From the NCBI GenBank assembly GCA_963762885.1, contig CAVXNH010000072.1, forward strand, positions 39,361-103,360: a stretch of DNA of 64,000 nt, written 5' to 3'. The notes below the pieces were generated by a model that had not been told where the DNA came from, ran no database searches, and saw only the letters and a program-made list of their open reading frames with translations. The DNA is from JASHVB01 sp963762885. GTDB taxonomy: Bacteria; Pseudomonadota; Alphaproteobacteria; Acetobacterales; Acetobacteraceae. Positions within the stretch are counted from its first letter, which is position 1. Each line of letters begins with the position of its first letter. Below are positions 62,556-64,000 of this stretch, piece by piece. The translations under genes and the position numbers were made by a program.

Positions 62556-62971
62556 GCGCGGGCCTCCTTTGCTGGTGCGGTATAGCGGCGGTGGTTGGGA
62601 ATGTAGCACGGGGGGCGGGGCGGGCGCGCGGTGGTCGTGAACGCGGCGGGCCGGGCCACATTGGGTGAGCCGCCGCTGGGTTCGTAAGGTGTTAATGAAA
62701 ACCGATGGTTCAGGTACGGTCGGCCGACCGGCGAAAACCACGGTTGAAAGCCAGCTTTCGGCGACGGGCAGCGAGGGGGATTTGTGAACGGTCAAGATGG
62801 TCGCGATCGGGACTGCACAGGCGATCAGTCGGTCAGGCGGGGGGGCCTTACGGTGCTCCTTTAGACTCGAGGGTCGGACCTGGCGGCTCCCGCCCTCGCC
62901 TGAACCGCTGGATTCGACCCTAAGCGGACCTTCATGAGGTTGCGAACAGGCGGCTTTCCGCGCGCACGCTG
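62556..62971. other. Gene-free interval
   Basis: About 415 bp. I find no frame with a motif or a ribosome site. The segment 62860-62945 (GTCGAATCCAGCGGTTCAGG on the reverse strand) looks like degenerate intergenic repeat, but I cannot assign it. Confidence 0.4.
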
Positions 62972-63894
62972 TCAAGCTTGCGCGCCGTTCACGTATGGTT
63001 TCAGAGCGGCGTAAACGACGCGGTTGACTGGAGTAGGCACGCCACACTCCTTCCCGAGTTCCACGACCTTGCCCGCAAGCCACGGAAGCTCCAGGCGGTT
63101 CCCGGCGCGAAGATCGACGGCCATTGATGGCGTCAGGTTCGCTGGGGCACCGCGAACAAAGGCGCGCCAGGTTTCAAGGGCATCGGATGGAGGCTGAAAC
63201 CCACATGCTCCACCAACGTCGATCACCTCCCGCATGGCGTCATCGATTACTGGCGCGATCTCGGGATTGTTCCGCAGGTCGCCGATGGGGAGGCGTGTCA
63301 GAGCGCAAAGACCGCTGAACGCGACCAACCCGACGAACTTCCACCACCGCTCGGCCTGAATGTCGCACGAAAGTTCGGATTCGATCCCAGCGGCCTGACA
63401 GACATCTCGGATGCGTTCCGTACGCGGCGAATTCGGCCGTCGAGCTCGCCAAAGGCAATTCCATGATGCTTGCCGGACTGGCGGATGACGCCCGGGGCGA
63501 CAATCGAACCTGTCACCTTCGCGACGCCGCCCAGCACGTGCGATGCGCCGAGGATCGGAACAAGGCGTTCACTGGCATCGACACCATTCTGTAACGGAAT
63601 CACTGCGGTTCCGCTTCCGATCAACGGGCGGATCTGCTCACCAGCACCCTCGACATCCCAGAGTTTCACACAAAACAACACAAGATCGACTGGGCCGATC
63701 GTAGCGGGATTATCAGTGGCCTGGACAGGACGCACGATCGTCTCGCCGCGGTCCCCTTCGATCCGCAGACCATTATCACGCATGCCTGCGAGATGCGCGC
63801 CGCGGGCGAGGAACGTGACATCCTCACCGGCGGTCGCCAACGACGCACCAAGCGGAGCACCGATGCCCCCAGTGCCGATGATAGCAATTCGCAT
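62972..63894 (-). CDS. panE: Ketopantoate reductase family protein (frameshifted)
   Basis: About 306 aa. Start MRIAIIGTGGIGAPLGASLA TAGEDVTFLARGAHLAGMRD NGL, GxGGxG NADPH motif; VDLVLFCVKLWDVEGAGEQI; GTAVIPLQNGVDASERLVPI LGASHVLGGVAKVTGSIVAP GVIRQ. The frame breaks near 63422 and resumes TERIRDVCQAAGIESELSCD IQAERWWKFVGLVAFSGLCA LTRLPIGDLR to PVNRVVYAALKPYVNGAQA at 62972. Family ApbA/PanE; without pan genes nearby I cannot tell whether it is pantothenate or another 2-dehydropantoate-type reductase. Confidence 0.82.
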
Positions 63895-64000
63895 AGCGTG
63901 GACCCTCCCACCCGTACCGCTTGCAGTTTCTGCGACATCGAATTGGAGCCTATTTGGCGATGGCTGCAGCGTAAAAGCGGCTGGAAGTGTAGTTCGGGAA

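Overview
The window is GC-rich and reads as the chromosome of a flagellated alphaproteobacterium, most likely Acetobacteraceae or another Rhodospirillales lineage. The evidence is the flagellar/chemotaxis neighbourhood (flgF-flgG-flgA-flgH divergent from fliL-fliM-DUF6468-motE-cheY-cheZ), the UPF0262 and DUF983 proteins, a GTTC-N7-GTTC LexA-type box at uvrA, a PEP-CTERM protein, and the recF-gyrB pair. I see no rRNA, tRNA, CRISPR array or intact insertion sequence. The taxonomic call is an inference.

Layout. 0-4.3 kb: remnant of a GFA-type gene, a RraA-like gene and an MFS transporter bracketed by two ~185-bp repeat copies, then an SDR. 4.7-16.7 kb: motility block, with a Uma2 nuclease-like gene set between the two divergent flagellar operons. 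16.9-18.3 kb: spermidine synthesis (speD, speE). 18.7-25.7 kb: a PEP-CTERM SGNH-like protein, two LysR regulators and a fused CydDC-like exporter. 26.4-30.0 kb: recF and gyrB. 31.1-32.7 kb: a nucleotidyltransferase pair and a DUF2272 lipoprotein. 32.9-36.1 kb: a polar amino-acid ABC importer. 36.7-38.7 kb: DUF983-UPF0262-mtnA with ATGA overlaps. 39.6-40.5 kb: a ParE/ParD-type module whose toxin gene is split by a small mobile element. 41.1-53.4 kb: a catabolic cluster (MBL hydrolase, amidohydrolase, HyuB, HyuA, racemase-like protein, FAD/[2Fe-2S] oxidase subunits, M20 amidase, SDR, divergent LLM flavoprotein). 53.6-57.1 kb: uvrA and ssb. 57.2-63.9 kb: small regulators and enzymes.

The striking feature is the intergenic DNA. 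Five families of palindromic elements fill nearly every gap: A (REP-like hairpins beginning GTCATGCCGACGAAGG or GTCATGGCCGG), B (CATTGCGAGCG...GCAATCTCC), C (ACCTCTCCCGC...GGGTGAGGGTGATCGG), D (composite hairpins with TACCAA termini around an A core, several flanked by a 3-bp TTA/TAA duplication), and E (~40-50-bp-arm hairpins made of short direct repeats). One D element sits inside the parE-like gene, and removing it plus one TTA restores the frame exactly. Elements also supply the 3' ends of several genes and possibly the 5' ends of others, and two A elements have grown tandem arrays.

Caution: about twenty single-base frameshifts interrupt otherwise conserved genes, including flgA and speE. 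Their number and even spread suggest uncorrected sequencing indels more than wholesale gene decay, so interrupted genes are annotated over their full inferred span.
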